In this document: one piece after another, positions 8,428 to 16,443 of the stretch
How the letters are laid out: every line of letters begins with the position of its first letter
Position numbering within the stretch: position 1 is the stretch's first letter
Assembly (NCBI RefSeq): GCF_013186535.1
Contig: NZ_JABMCZ010000003.1
Span: forward strand, 930,001-994,000
From: Nocardia terpenica
Lineage (GTDB): Bacteria > Actinomycetota > Actinomycetes > Mycobacteriales > Mycobacteriaceae
DNA length: 64,000 nt
Reading direction: 5' to 3'
Position numbers and translations under genes: made by a program
Notes under the pieces: model-generated
Told to the model about the DNA's origin: nothing
Database searches by the model: none
What the model saw: only the letters and a program-made list of their open reading frames with translations

Positions 8428-8535
8428 GGGTGTACTCCTGTGGATTTGGGGGGAGCGCCGGTCGTTGGCGTCCCCGGTCGGTAGGGCTCGAAAACCCGCG
8501 TCCGCGTGCGTGATTCATGCCGACGCGGCGGCCCG

Positions 8536-8988
8536 TCAGATCCGCAGAATCGATAGCTGTGCCAGCGAGGGCACCGTCCACGGCGGCGGTCGCGCCCGCC
8601 GCGCCGACATCGTTCCCGCCCCCGGCGGCCCGAGACGGCTCGTGCCCACCCCGACCCACGCCAGCACCATCAGGCCCAGCGCCGCCGCCAGCGCGAGAAT
8701 GAACTCACAGGCATGCATGCCGTGCACGACACCGCAGCCGCCGGAATCGCACGGCCCCGCATGCTTACTCGCGGCCGCCGATCCCCGATCCGCGACGGGG
8801 ACGGTCGGCACGGTCTCGGCGACCATGCCCGTCATGCGCTCCGCCCGCGCGGTCGACTCGCCCGACGGCCCCATGACGTGGCTGGCCGCGAATACCACTA
8901 TGTGCATCACCGCGACGCCCATGAGCAGCGCCAACACGGCGAGCGGCCGGACGTGTCCGGACGCTCGCAGCCGGGGCCGATCGCTCAC
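8536..8988 (-). CDS. DUF6153-like membrane protein
   Basis: A 150-aa protein with two membrane helices: PLAVLALLMGVAVMHIVVFA near residues 14-33 and FILALAAALGLMVLAWVGVG near 92-111. Between them is a Cys/His-bearing loop CDSGGCGVVHGMHACE. This His/Met/Cys arrangement and the neighbourhood of a DUF305 lipoprotein fit the DUF6153 type seen beside copper-responsive genes. I chose the GTG at 8988 because it precedes the first basic residues; an alternative start at 9063 would add 25 residues of no recognisable character. The function is unknown. Confidence 0.6.
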   Translation of the reverse strand: MSDRPRLRASGHVRPLAVLALLMGVAVMHIVVFAASHVMGPSGESTARAERMTGMVAETVPTVPVADRGSAAASKHAGPCDSGGCGVVHGMHACEFILALAAALGLMVLAWVGVGTSRLGPPGAGTMSARRARPPPWTVPSLAQLSILRI

Positions 8989-9096
8989 GCCGCACAGTGT
9001 AGCCGCAGCACGATACCCCTGGGCGGTATGGGTCGGGAATTTCACTTGCGCCGGGGTGTTCACTTTAGTTGTTGAGCCGAGCTAAGGAGGGAAGTC

Positions 9097-10575
9097 GTGA
9101 GCACCGCAACGACAAGGAGACCCTCGATCGGCCTACGATCCGAGCGCGGACCCATTCTGATCGCGCTCATGCTGGCCACCTCGCTCATCGCGCTCGACTC
9201 CACCATCATCGCGACCGCCGTCCTCACCATTACCGACAGTCTCGGCGGCTTCGCGCAATTTCCGTGGCTGTTCTCGATCTACCTACTCGCCCAGGCGGTT
9301 ACGGTCCCGATCTACGGCAAGCTGGCCGACACCTTCGGCCGCAAACCGGTGATGCAGTTCGGCATCGCCGTCTTCGCGCTCGGCTCGCTGCTGTGCGGCG
9401 TGGCGACGAATATGTTCGCGCTCATCATCTTTCGCGCCGTGCAGGGCATCGGCGCGGGCGCCGTCATGCCGATGTCGATGACCATCGCCGGTGACATCTA
9501 CACCGTCGAGGAGCGCGCCAAGGTGCAGGGCTACCTGGCCAGCGTGTGGGCCATCTCCTCGGTGCTCGGCCCGCTGCTGGGCGGCCTGTTCTCCGAATAC
9601 CTGACCTGGCGCTGGATCTTCTTCGTCAACATTCCGCTGTCGGTGCTGGCGGCCTGGATGCTGGCGCGCACGTTCCGCGAGACCGCCCCGCGGCGGCGGC
9701 ACACCATCGACTACCTCGGCGCCGCGCTGCTCGGATTGGGCGCGGGGGCAGTCATTCTCGCGCTGCTGGAGGGCGGGCACTCCTGGGCGTGGGGCTCGGC
9801 GCCCAGCGTCGGACTGTTCGCCGGGGGAGCGCTGGCGATCGTGGTGTTCGCCTTCGTGGAGCGGCGGGCGACGAATCCCATTCTGCCGCTGTGGATCTTC
9901 TCCCGGCGGGTGATCGTGGCGAGCAGCCTGATCTCGCTGCTGGTCGGCGCGGTCATGTTCGGCCTGACCACCTATGTGCCGACCTTCACCCAGGGCGTGC
10001 TCGGCACCGGGGCGCTGGTGGCGGGCCTCACCGTCGGGGCGCTCACCATCGGCTGGCCGATCGCGGCCTCGCAGTCGGGAAAGGTGTACCTGCGCATCGG
10101 ATTCCGCTTCACCGGCATGATCGGGTCCAGCATCGCGACCCTCGGTGGGGCCGGGATGCTGCTGCTCACCGACCGCTCCTCGCTGTGGCAGGTCGCCCTC
10201 GGCTGTTTCGTCATCGGCGGCGGCCTCGGCCTGATCGCCAGCCCCACCCTGATCGCGGCGCAGGCCAGCGTGGACTGGGCCGAGCGCGGCGTGGTCACCT
10301 CGGCCAATATGTTCGCCCGCTCGATCGGCAGCGCGGTGGGCGTCGCGATCTTCGGCGCGCTGGTGAACGCGCACGTCGGCCAGGCGGCGCATCCCGCGCC
10401 CGCGGTCCTGGCGCACGCCATCCACGGCGTGTTCATCGGCGTGGCCGTGGTCGCGCTGGTGATGGTCGGCATGGCCGCCGCCATGCCCCGCCACCGGGCC
10501 GCGACCTCGGTCCCGGTGGCCGAGTCGGACGACGCTCGAAGCGCCCCCGCCCCCGACACCGTCATGTTCGAATAG
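9097..10575 (+). CDS. MFS multidrug-type exporter, DHA2 (14-helix) family
   Basis: A 492-aa proton-antiport exporter of the EmrB/QacA group. The GTG start has an AAGGAGGG box. Around 14 hydrophobic segments are visible. The loop motif GKLADTFGRKP lies between helices 2 and 3, RAVQGIGAGAVMP matches the family's helix-4 motif and GPLLGGLFSEYLTWRWIFF its antiporter motif C. The short C-terminal tail is acidic and Pro-rich. The promoter region contains TTAG and CTAA half-sites flanking GTTGTTGAGCCGAG, which might bind a MarR/TetR repressor, but no regulator gene is adjacent. Substrate is not predictable. Confidence 0.9.
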   Translation: MSTATTRRPSIGLRSERGPILIALMLATSLIALDSTIIATAVLTITDSLGGFAQFPWLFSIYLLAQAVTVPIYGKLADTFGRKPVMQFGIAVFALGSLLCGVATNMFALIIFRAVQGIGAGAVMPMSMTIAGDIYTVEERAKVQGYLASVWAISSVLGPLLGGLFSEYLTWRWIFFVNIPLSVLAAWMLARTFRETAPRRRHTIDYLGAALLGLGAGAVILALLEGGHSWAWGSAPSVGLFAGGALAIVVFAFVERRATNPILPLWIFSRRVIVASSLISLLVGAVMFGLTTYVPTFTQGVLGTGALVAGLTVGALTIGWPIAASQSGKVYLRIGFRFTGMIGSSIATLGGAGMLLLTDRSSLWQVALGCFVIGGGLGLIASPTLIAAQASVDWAERGVVTSANMFARSIGSAVGVAIFGALVNAHVGQAAHPAPAVLAHAIHGVFIGVAVVALVMVGMAAAMPRHRAATSVPVAESDDARSAPAPDTVMFE

Positions 10576-10664
10576 GGCGTCGCCGGATCGGCACCTGCGC
10601 ACCAGTCATTTGCGGTAGCTTTGCTGGAGGAACCTGTCCGCTCACCTCCCGGAGGGATTCGCCG

Positions 10665-10979
10665 ATGACTGTGAATCAGCTCGATCCCGTGGTGGCCAAG
10701 TTCGTCGCCGCCCTGAACGCCGGCGACAGCGACGAATTCTTCGGCCTGCTCACCCCGGACGCGACCATGTCCGACGACGGCACCGACCGCGATCTGCGGA
10801 ACTGGGTGCAGAGCGAGGCATTCGGCAGCAACGGCCGCATGGATGTCGAATCGGTCGCCGACGGCGGCACCGCCCTCGTCGCCAACTACACCAACGATCG
10901 CTGGGGCGCGATGCGCACGGCATGGCGTTTCACGGTCAGCGGCGACAAGATCAGCCGCTTCGAGACCGGCCAGGCGTAG
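10665..10979 (+). CDS. NTF2-like (SnoaL-type) small protein
   Basis: A 104-aa single-domain protein with the NTF2-like cone layout: an N-terminal helix PVVAKFVAALNAGDSDEFF, a short helix-turn LLTPDATM, then beta strands ending AWRFTVSGDKISRFE. Such proteins are small ligand-binding or isomerase-like folds and cannot be assigned a substrate from sequence. The ATG at 10665 follows a GGAGGG box. It is monocistronic, downstream of the exporter by 89 bp. Confidence 0.75.
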   Translation: MTVNQLDPVVAKFVAALNAGDSDEFFGLLTPDATMSDDGTDRDLRNWVQSEAFGSNGRMDVESVADGGTALVANYTNDRWGAMRTAWRFTVSGDKISRFETGQA

Positions 10980-11042
10980 GGCCGCTCACCCCGGCACCCC
11001 GTCGGCGGGCCGATCTCGCCGTCGAAATGTACACTCGCGCTG

Positions 11043-11279
11043 GTGAACGCGACGAGTAGAGGTTCGGCGGGGCAGCAGCGCGGCGCGCAGCGCGGGGATT
11101 GGGGCGGCGGACGCCGACGCGCGCTCGGCTGGCCGGACCCGTTCGTCTACGCGCCCGTCGCGGCCATTCTGCTGACCGCCGTGATCACCGCGACCATCGC
11201 CCAGTCCCTCCCGGTGGGTTTGGCGCTGGTCGCCGTCGCCGTGGTGCTGGCGCTGTTCGACGCCTGGCTCAATCGCTAA
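11043..11279 (+). CDS. Small two-helix membrane protein, hypothetical
   Basis: A 78-aa protein starting at GTG 11043 with a Gly/Arg/Gln-rich cytoplasmic N-terminus of about 34 residues, then two membrane helices (YAPVAAILLTAVITATIA and GLALVAVAVVLALFDAWL). I do not recognise the family. Its TAA overlaps the TAG of the convergent permease gene in the four bases CTAA, so there is no terminator between them. Confidence 0.6.
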   Translation: MNATSRGSAGQQRGAQRGDWGGGRRRALGWPDPFVYAPVAAILLTAVITATIAQSLPVGLALVAVAVVLALFDAWLNR

Positions 11280-12649
11280 CTGAGCTGTAGCTCGGGGGTC
11301 TCGTCGGGCCGATCCTCCTCGGTGAACGCCACTTCCGGCGGGGCCTTGCGGAATCCGCGGGTGAGGTAGGTCAGGTAGCAGATGCCGAGCGCCAGCCAGA
11401 TCACGCCCAGCACGATCGCGATGGTGTCGAGGTTCGTCAGCAGCCAGACGCAGACCCCCGCGCCGATCAGCGGTGCGATCAGGTTGGCGAGGATGCCGCG
11501 CGCGCCGCGCAGCGTGCCCCGCCGGATCGACAGGGCGATCACGCACAGATTGACGAAGGTGAACGCGGTGAACGCGCCGAAGTTGATGAACCCGGTCGAT
11601 TCGCTGACGTTCAGCCCCACCGCGACGATGCCCACCACGCCGATCGCGGCGATATTGAACACCGGGGTGTGGAACGCGCGGTGCACATAGCCGAACACCT
11701 TGTGGGGCAGCACCGAATCGCGTCCCATCGCATACAGCAACCGAGAGGCGCTGGCCTGGGCCGCGATTCCCGAGGCGAACTGCGTGATCACCAGTCCGGC
11801 AAGGAATATCGCACCGAACAGCTGCCCGCCGATGGCGTGGGCGATGTCGGAGGCCGCGGTGTCCGAGTTCTTCACGTGCACCCGCAACGCCGCCAATTGC
11901 GTTGCGTAGGCGGCGATCACGAAGATCACGCCGCCGAGCACCGTGACCAGGACGATGGCCCGCGGAATGGTGCGCCGGGCGTCCTTGGTCTCCTCGGTGA
12001 GCGTGGTGATCGCGTCGAACCCGAGGAACGAATACGCCGCCACGGCCGCACCCGCCGCCACCTTGGACACCGTCGTGCCCGAATGCCCGAAGGGCACCCC
12101 GGAGAACATCGCCCCGAACCCGGCCGTCGAGCTCACGTGCCGGAACGACAGCACCACGAAGAAGATCAGCACCAGCACCTGCATCGCCATCAACAGCAGA
12201 TTCACATTGGCCGCCAGCTTGATACCGACCACATTGAGCGCGGTGGTCGCGACGATGAACAGCACGATCCACACCCACGCCGGTGTCGCCGGGAACTGAT
12301 CGTGCAGGTATGCCGCCCCGATCAGCCAGATCACCATGGGCAGGAAGAAGTAGTCCAGCAGCACCGCCCAGCCGACCAGGAAACCGACCCGCGCATCGAT
12401 CGTGCGCCGGGTATAGGTATAGGCCGACCCCGCCACCGGATACGCCGCCGCCATTCGTCCATAACTGATCGCGGTGAACAGCATCGCGACCAGCGCCAGC
12501 AGATACGCGGTCGGCACCACACCCCCGGTATCGTCGTCGAGCACCCCGAACGTGCCGAGCACGATCATCGGCGCCATATAGGCCAATCCGAACAAGACAA
12601 CAGGCCCCAGAGTGAGAGTCCTGCTCAGATGCGGGGTCGGGGCATCCAT
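11276..12649 (-). CDS. APC-superfamily amino-acid permease
   Basis: A 457-aa integral membrane transporter with about 12 helices. The first helix carries GLAYMAPMIVLGTFG, the small-residue substrate turn of APC transporters, and SYTFLGFDAI-like AAYSFLGFDAITTLTEETKD marks helix 6 and the following loop. The C-terminus is acidic. The start is the second of two adjacent ATGs, preceded by GGAGG; an in-frame ATG at 12697 would add 16 residues. The actual substrate (amino acid or amine) is unknown. Convergent with the small membrane gene on the left. Confidence 0.85.
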   Translation of the reverse strand: MDAPTPHLSRTLTLGPVVLFGLAYMAPMIVLGTFGVLDDDTGGVVPTAYLLALVAMLFTAISYGRMAAAYPVAGSAYTYTRRTIDARVGFLVGWAVLLDYFFLPMVIWLIGAAYLHDQFPATPAWVWIVLFIVATTALNVVGIKLAANVNLLLMAMQVLVLIFFVVLSFRHVSSTAGFGAMFSGVPFGHSGTTVSKVAAGAAVAAYSFLGFDAITTLTEETKDARRTIPRAIVLVTVLGGVIFVIAAYATQLAALRVHVKNSDTAASDIAHAIGGQLFGAIFLAGLVITQFASGIAAQASASRLLYAMGRDSVLPHKVFGYVHRAFHTPVFNIAAIGVVGIVAVGLNVSESTGFINFGAFTAFTFVNLCVIALSIRRGTLRGARGILANLIAPLIGAGVCVWLLTNLDTIAIVLGVIWLALGICYLTYLTRGFRKAPPEVAFTEEDRPDETPELQLS

Positions 12650-12738
12650 CATTTCCTCCGCCGCGAGAAATCCGTACGCATGAACCAGCGCACCCATCCA
12701 GCATGATCCAGATCACACTACCTGCGCCAGCACCCGCG

Positions 12739-12800
12739 TCAGAGCCGTTCGCGCAGGACCCGTTTCAAGGTCTTACCCGCGGCGGTCGGCGGCGAGTACG
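12739..12800 (-). pseudogene. 3' tail of an acyl-CoA synthetase
   Basis: Reading leftward to a TGA at 12739-12741 gives SPPTAAGKTLKRVLRERL, which has the pattern of the extreme C-terminus of AMP-binding acyl-CoA ligases, where the invariant Lys of the A10 motif lies in a G-K-x-x-[KR]-R context. Nothing else of such an enzyme remains. The segment overlaps, in another frame, the last nine codons of the epoxide hydrolase gene, which suggests a deletion joined the two genes. Confidence 0.5.
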
Positions 12801-13957
12801 GCTGCGAGTCCGTCTTGGAGGTCTTTGACGAAGTATTCGGGGACCTCCAGGGAGGGGAAATGTCCTCCGGTTTCGGGTGTTCGCCATCGGATGATGTGTC
12901 GGTAGCGTTGTTGTGCCCAGGGGCGGGGGCATTTTTCGGTGTCGCGGGGGTACATGGTGAGGGCTGTGGGGATGTCGACGCGGAGTTCGGGGTCCAGGGC
13001 GTTGTGGCTTTCGTAGTAGAGGCGGGCTGCTGATGCGCCGGTTCGGGTGAGCCAGTACAGGGTGATGTTGTCGAGAATGCGGTCTATGGGGATTGTTTCG
13101 AATGGGCTGTCGTGGGTGTCCGTCCATTCGGCGAATTTGTCGAGGATCCAGGCGAGGAGGCCGATGGGTGAGTCGACGAGGGAGTAGCCGATGGTCTGGG
13201 GTCGGGTGGCTTGCTGTTTGGCGTAGGCGGCGCGGAGGCGGGTGGGGGATCCGTGCCAGAAGTCGTGGGTTTCTTCGACCCATCGGCGTTCGACCGCCGT
13301 GAGTCCGTCGGTGGTCAGGCCGGGTGGTGCCGCGGCGAATGTGGTGTGGATGCCGAGAACGTGTTGCGGGAACCTGCCGCCGAGGACGGTGGTGATATTG
13401 CCTCCCCAGTCGCCGCCGTGGGCCGCGAACCTCGGGTAGCCGAGCCGGTCCATCAGTTCCACCCATGCGGCGGCGATCTTTTCGGTTCCCCATCCGGTGG
13501 TGGCGGGTTTGTCGCTGTAGCCGAAGCCGGGTAGTGACGGGACCACGACGTGGAATGCCGGTGCGTCTGCGTTTGTGGGGTCTGCCAGTTCGTCTATCGC
13601 GTCGAGGAATCGGACGATGCTGTCGGGCCAGCCGTGGGTCAAGATCAGCGGGGTGGCGTCGGCGCGGGGGGATCGGCGGTGCAGGAAGTGGATTCCCAGA
13701 TCATCGATGGTGGTGCGGAACTGGCCGATGCGGTTGAGGCGCGTTTCGAAGGACCGCCAGTTGTATTGGGTGCGCCAGTAATTCACGACATCGATGAGGT
13801 CGGCGAGGGGGACGCCCTGTTCCCATCGGTGCGGGCCGGGTGTGGCGTGGTGGACGGTCTCGGCCTCCGGGAGCCGCGCCGCGGCCAATCGTGCGTGGAG
13901 ATCGTCGAGGTCGGCGTCGGTGGCGTGGGCGTGGAAGGGGTGCACGTCGCGGGGCAT
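12773..13957 (-). CDS. Epoxide hydrolase, EHN-domain type
   Basis: A 394-aa alpha/beta-hydrolase of the microsomal epoxide hydrolase type, which opens epoxides to vicinal diols. It has an N-terminal EHN domain (about residues 5-110), the oxyanion motif LTHGWP near 122 and the nucleophile motif HGGDWGG with Asp as nucleophile near 190. A Tyr-bearing lid segment (ARLYYESHN) and the catalytic His in TGGHFPSLE follow near 370. The ATG at 13957 has AGGAGGT three bases upstream. The last codons run into a fragment of an acyl-CoA synthetase, so the natural C-terminus may have been replaced. It is divergent from a CGNR regulator that may control it. Confidence 0.85.
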   Translation of the reverse strand: MPRDVHPFHAHATDADLDDLHARLAAARLPEAETVHHATPGPHRWEQGVPLADLIDVVNYWRTQYNWRSFETRLNRIGQFRTTIDDLGIHFLHRRSPRADATPLILTHGWPDSIVRFLDAIDELADPTNADAPAFHVVVPSLPGFGYSDKPATTGWGTEKIAAAWVELMDRLGYPRFAAHGGDWGGNITTVLGGRFPQHVLGIHTTFAAAPPGLTTDGLTAVERRWVEETHDFWHGSPTRLRAAYAKQQATRPQTIGYSLVDSPIGLLAWILDKFAEWTDTHDSPFETIPIDRILDNITLYWLTRTGASAARLYYESHNALDPELRVDIPTALTMYPRDTEKCPRPWAQQRYRHIIRWRTPETGGHFPSLEVPEYFVKDLQDGLAAVLAADRRG

Positions 13958-13997
13958 GAGACCTCCTGGCCGTCGGGGACCGGCCACCACGTCTCGT

Positions 13998-14059
13998 GAA
14001 CCGGCTAAGACGGTTCTAACATGCCGTGAGATCGGTGTGCAACCGGCTAAGGTGGTTCC
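13998..14059 (+). promoter_or_regulatory. Duplicated palindromic operator and probable leaderless promoter
   Basis: Two copies of an imperfect palindrome, GAACCGGCTAAGACGGTTC (13998-14016) and CAACCGGCTAAGGTGGTTCC (14040-14059), lie 42 bp apart between the divergent epoxide hydrolase and CGNR genes. The second abuts the CGNR start codon and contains a -10-like TAAGGT at 14048-14053, placing transcription start at the ATG at 14060, as in leaderless mRNAs common in this phylum. The likely ligand is the CGNR protein itself (autoregulation); this is inferred from position. Confidence 0.6.
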
Positions 14060-14626
14060 ATGCGTGCCGAGTTCCCCGACTTCCGCCTCGGTGCCGTGTT
14101 GGCGACCAGCTTCACGGCGACCCTGACCGAGCGCCGGGGCAATGCCGTGGAGCGCATTCCCACGCCGCAGCGGCTGGTCGATTGGCTGGCGGTGAACGGC
14201 CTGGCCGTGGATTCCTGCACCCCCGCCCAGCTCGACCTCGCCCGGGAATTGCGGGAGTCGATCCACGCCGCCGCGACCGCGGCCGCGATCGGGGACCCGC
14301 TGCCCGCCGCCGCCGTCGGAGTCATCAACGGCCGCAGCGTTCGGGGCCGGGCCGCGGCGATCCTGACGCCCGAGGGCACCCGGCACTGGCGGCTCGGCTC
14401 GGCGTCCGGCGTGGACGACGCCCTCGGCGTGATCGCCGCCGACGCGATCGCCATCCTGTCCGGCGAACGAGACGGAAAACTGGCCCTGTGCGCCTCACCG
14501 ACCTGCCGGGCCGCGTTCTTCGACACCAGCCAAAGCCGCACCCGCAAATGGTGCGACATGAACACCTGCGGAAACCGCCAGAAGAAGGCGCGTTTCAACG
14601 CCAAGAAACCAGCGGAACGACGTTAG
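14060..14626 (+). CDS. ABATE/CGNR zinc-finger transcriptional regulator
   Basis: A 188-aa putative regulator. The N-terminal ABATE-type domain (about residues 1-125) is thought to sense ligands; the C-terminal CGNR zinc finger near 140-182 reads LCASPTCRAAFFD then CDMNTCGNRQKKARF, with four Cys ligands and the diagnostic CGNR. No ribosome-binding site precedes the ATG, in agreement with leaderless transcription from the -10 at 14048. The paired palindromes upstream suggest autoregulation and control of the divergent epoxide hydrolase. Its stop overlaps that of the convergent decarboxylase gene by four bases. Confidence 0.85.
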   Translation: MRAEFPDFRLGAVLATSFTATLTERRGNAVERIPTPQRLVDWLAVNGLAVDSCTPAQLDLARELRESIHAAATAAAIGDPLPAAAVGVINGRSVRGRAAAILTPEGTRHWRLGSASGVDDALGVIAADAIAILSGERDGKLALCASPTCRAAFFDTSQSRTRKWCDMNTCGNRQKKARFNAKKPAERR

Positions 14627-16293
14627 CTGTCCGAACCATTGCGTGCCCCAACGCCTTCGGCGAATCCGGTGAGCAGGGCCGGGGTGTCATCGATATCGGT
14701 GACGACCTCGAGGAACACCAGGCGGTCGGTGGCGAGGGCGGCCTCGGCCAGGGCGTGGTCCAGTTCGGCGGCGGTGCGGGCGTGCAACACCAGCGCGTTC
14801 GAGGCGCCCAGCGCACCGGGAATGGCCGACCAGTTCCAGGGTGCGATGTCGTTGTACACCGCGCGCTTGCCGTGGATGGCCCGTTCGACCGTGTAGCCGT
14901 CGTTGTTCACCAGGATGATGACGGGGGTGAGGCCGTGGCGGGCGATGGTGCCCAGTTCCTGGATGGTCAGTTGGGCCGAGCCGTCGCCGATGAGTAGGAC
15001 GCCGCGCCGGGTGGGGTCCGCGATCTGCGCGCCCAGCAGGGCGGGGAGGGTGTAGCCGATCGAACCCCACAGGGGCTGGCCGATGAATCGGGCGCCGGTC
15101 GGCAGGTGCCGGGTGGCGATGCCGAAGAAGGAGGTGCCCTGCTCGGCGACCACGGTGTTCCACGGCCGCACCGCCGCGGCGACCGCGTCCCACAGGTAGT
15201 TCTGCGTCAGCGGCTCGTCGCCGCCGCGATCCACCGGCGCCGGTGCGGCCGGAATCCGTTGCGGCGCAGGCACAGTGCCGAGGCGCCGGGTGAGCCCGGC
15301 CAATGCGGCGGCCATCGGCACGCCGTCGAATCGCTTGCCGTCCACCGCCGCCGAGTACGGGCCGAGGTCGATGCCCGCCTCCGGATCGAAGCCCTGGCTG
15401 AATCCGCCGCTGGTGGTGTCGGCCAGCAGCACGCCCACTCGGATCAGCACCCCGGCTTCGTCGATCGCGACCCGGGTGCGCGGATCGCTGAACTGCCCGG
15501 AGTACACGCCGACGAACCGCGGGTCCTGCTCGTCCACCACCGTTTTGCCGGTGGACAGCGTCGCGACCGGAAAGCCGCTCGCCGCAAGGAATTCGGCCAA
15601 CTCGGTGCGGGCGTGGAAGCGGTCGGCCAGGAAGTCGGCCAGCACCGCCGTCGAATCCGCCTCGGCCACGGCCTGTTCCGCGGCATCGAGGAAGGCGGCG
15701 AGGCTGTCCGGGTTCACGTCCGCGGCGCCGGGCAGCGGCAGTGGCGCGGTGGGCGCCGGAATCCGTTCTGCGGCAACGTCGGCGGGCAGCCGCAGATACA
15801 CCGGGCGGCTCTCGCGCAGCGCGGTGGCCAGTACCCGGTCGATCTCGGCGCCGGCCGTGCCGGGCCGCAGCACCGCCTGCGCGCAGGTGATCTGCTCGTG
15901 CGCCCGCGCGAAGCGTTCGTAATCGCCGTCGCCGGTGGTGTGATGCAGGATCGCGCCGGACCGCTCCATCTCCTGGGCCGGGCCGACCGCCAGGTGCACC
16001 ATCGGCACCCGCTCGGCGAAGCCGCCCGCGACCCCGTTGATCGCACTGAGCTCACCGACACCGAACGTGGTGACCAGCGCGCCGAATCCGGTCATTCGCG
16101 CGTAGCCGTCGACGGCGTAGGCCGCGCCCAATTCATTGGCGGTGCCCACCCATTCGATGCCCGGATGCGCGATGACGGTATCCAGCAGCTTCAGGTTGTA
16201 GTCGCCCGGAACGCCGAAAATGTGCCGCACGCCGAGCGATTCGAGTCGCCGCAGCAGGTAGTCGGTCACGGTGATCGTGTCGTGGCTCGCCAT
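14623..16293 (-). CDS. kdc: Thiamine-diphosphate alpha-keto-acid decarboxylase
   Basis: A 556-aa enzyme of the pyruvate/indolepyruvate decarboxylase family, which removes CO2 from 2-keto acids (branched-chain or aromatic) to give aldehydes. The Pyr domain holds the catalytic Glu in ANELGAAYAVDGYAR near residue 53 and the HH motif in ILHHTTGDG; the PP domain has the ThDP/Mg motif GDGSAQLT...NNDGYT near 445-473. Length matches the family (about 550 aa). It is divergent from a PucR-type regulator 150 bp away. Substrate preference cannot be read from sequence; the symbol follows the mycobacterial kdc homologue. Confidence 0.85.
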   Translation of the reverse strand: MASHDTITVTDYLLRRLESLGVRHIFGVPGDYNLKLLDTVIAHPGIEWVGTANELGAAYAVDGYARMTGFGALVTTFGVGELSAINGVAGGFAERVPMVHLAVGPAQEMERSGAILHHTTGDGDYERFARAHEQITCAQAVLRPGTAGAEIDRVLATALRESRPVYLRLPADVAAERIPAPTAPLPLPGAADVNPDSLAAFLDAAEQAVAEADSTAVLADFLADRFHARTELAEFLAASGFPVATLSTGKTVVDEQDPRFVGVYSGQFSDPRTRVAIDEAGVLIRVGVLLADTTSGGFSQGFDPEAGIDLGPYSAAVDGKRFDGVPMAAALAGLTRRLGTVPAPQRIPAAPAPVDRGGDEPLTQNYLWDAVAAAVRPWNTVVAEQGTSFFGIATRHLPTGARFIGQPLWGSIGYTLPALLGAQIADPTRRGVLLIGDGSAQLTIQELGTIARHGLTPVIILVNNDGYTVERAIHGKRAVYNDIAPWNWSAIPGALGASNALVLHARTAAELDHALAEAALATDRLVFLEVVTDIDDTPALLTGFAEGVGARNGSDS

Positions 16294-16443
16294 TGGTCGT
16301 ATGCCTCTCGTCCTCGTTGTTTCCTGCCTTCAAGGCTCGTCGCCGAACAAGGCGGCAACTAGGGCGCAAACCGAGAATCGAGGCCGGGTTCTATCGTGGA
16401 AAACGCAAAAGGCTCCGGACGGAAATATCAGCGAGGTGACCCC

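Noticed and set aside
7391..8484. Long His/Ala/Pro-rich frames over the repeat array and DUF305 region
   Set aside because: They arise from repeat periodicity and from the antisense of the lipoprotein gene; the DUF305 reading frame on the other strand has clear motifs.
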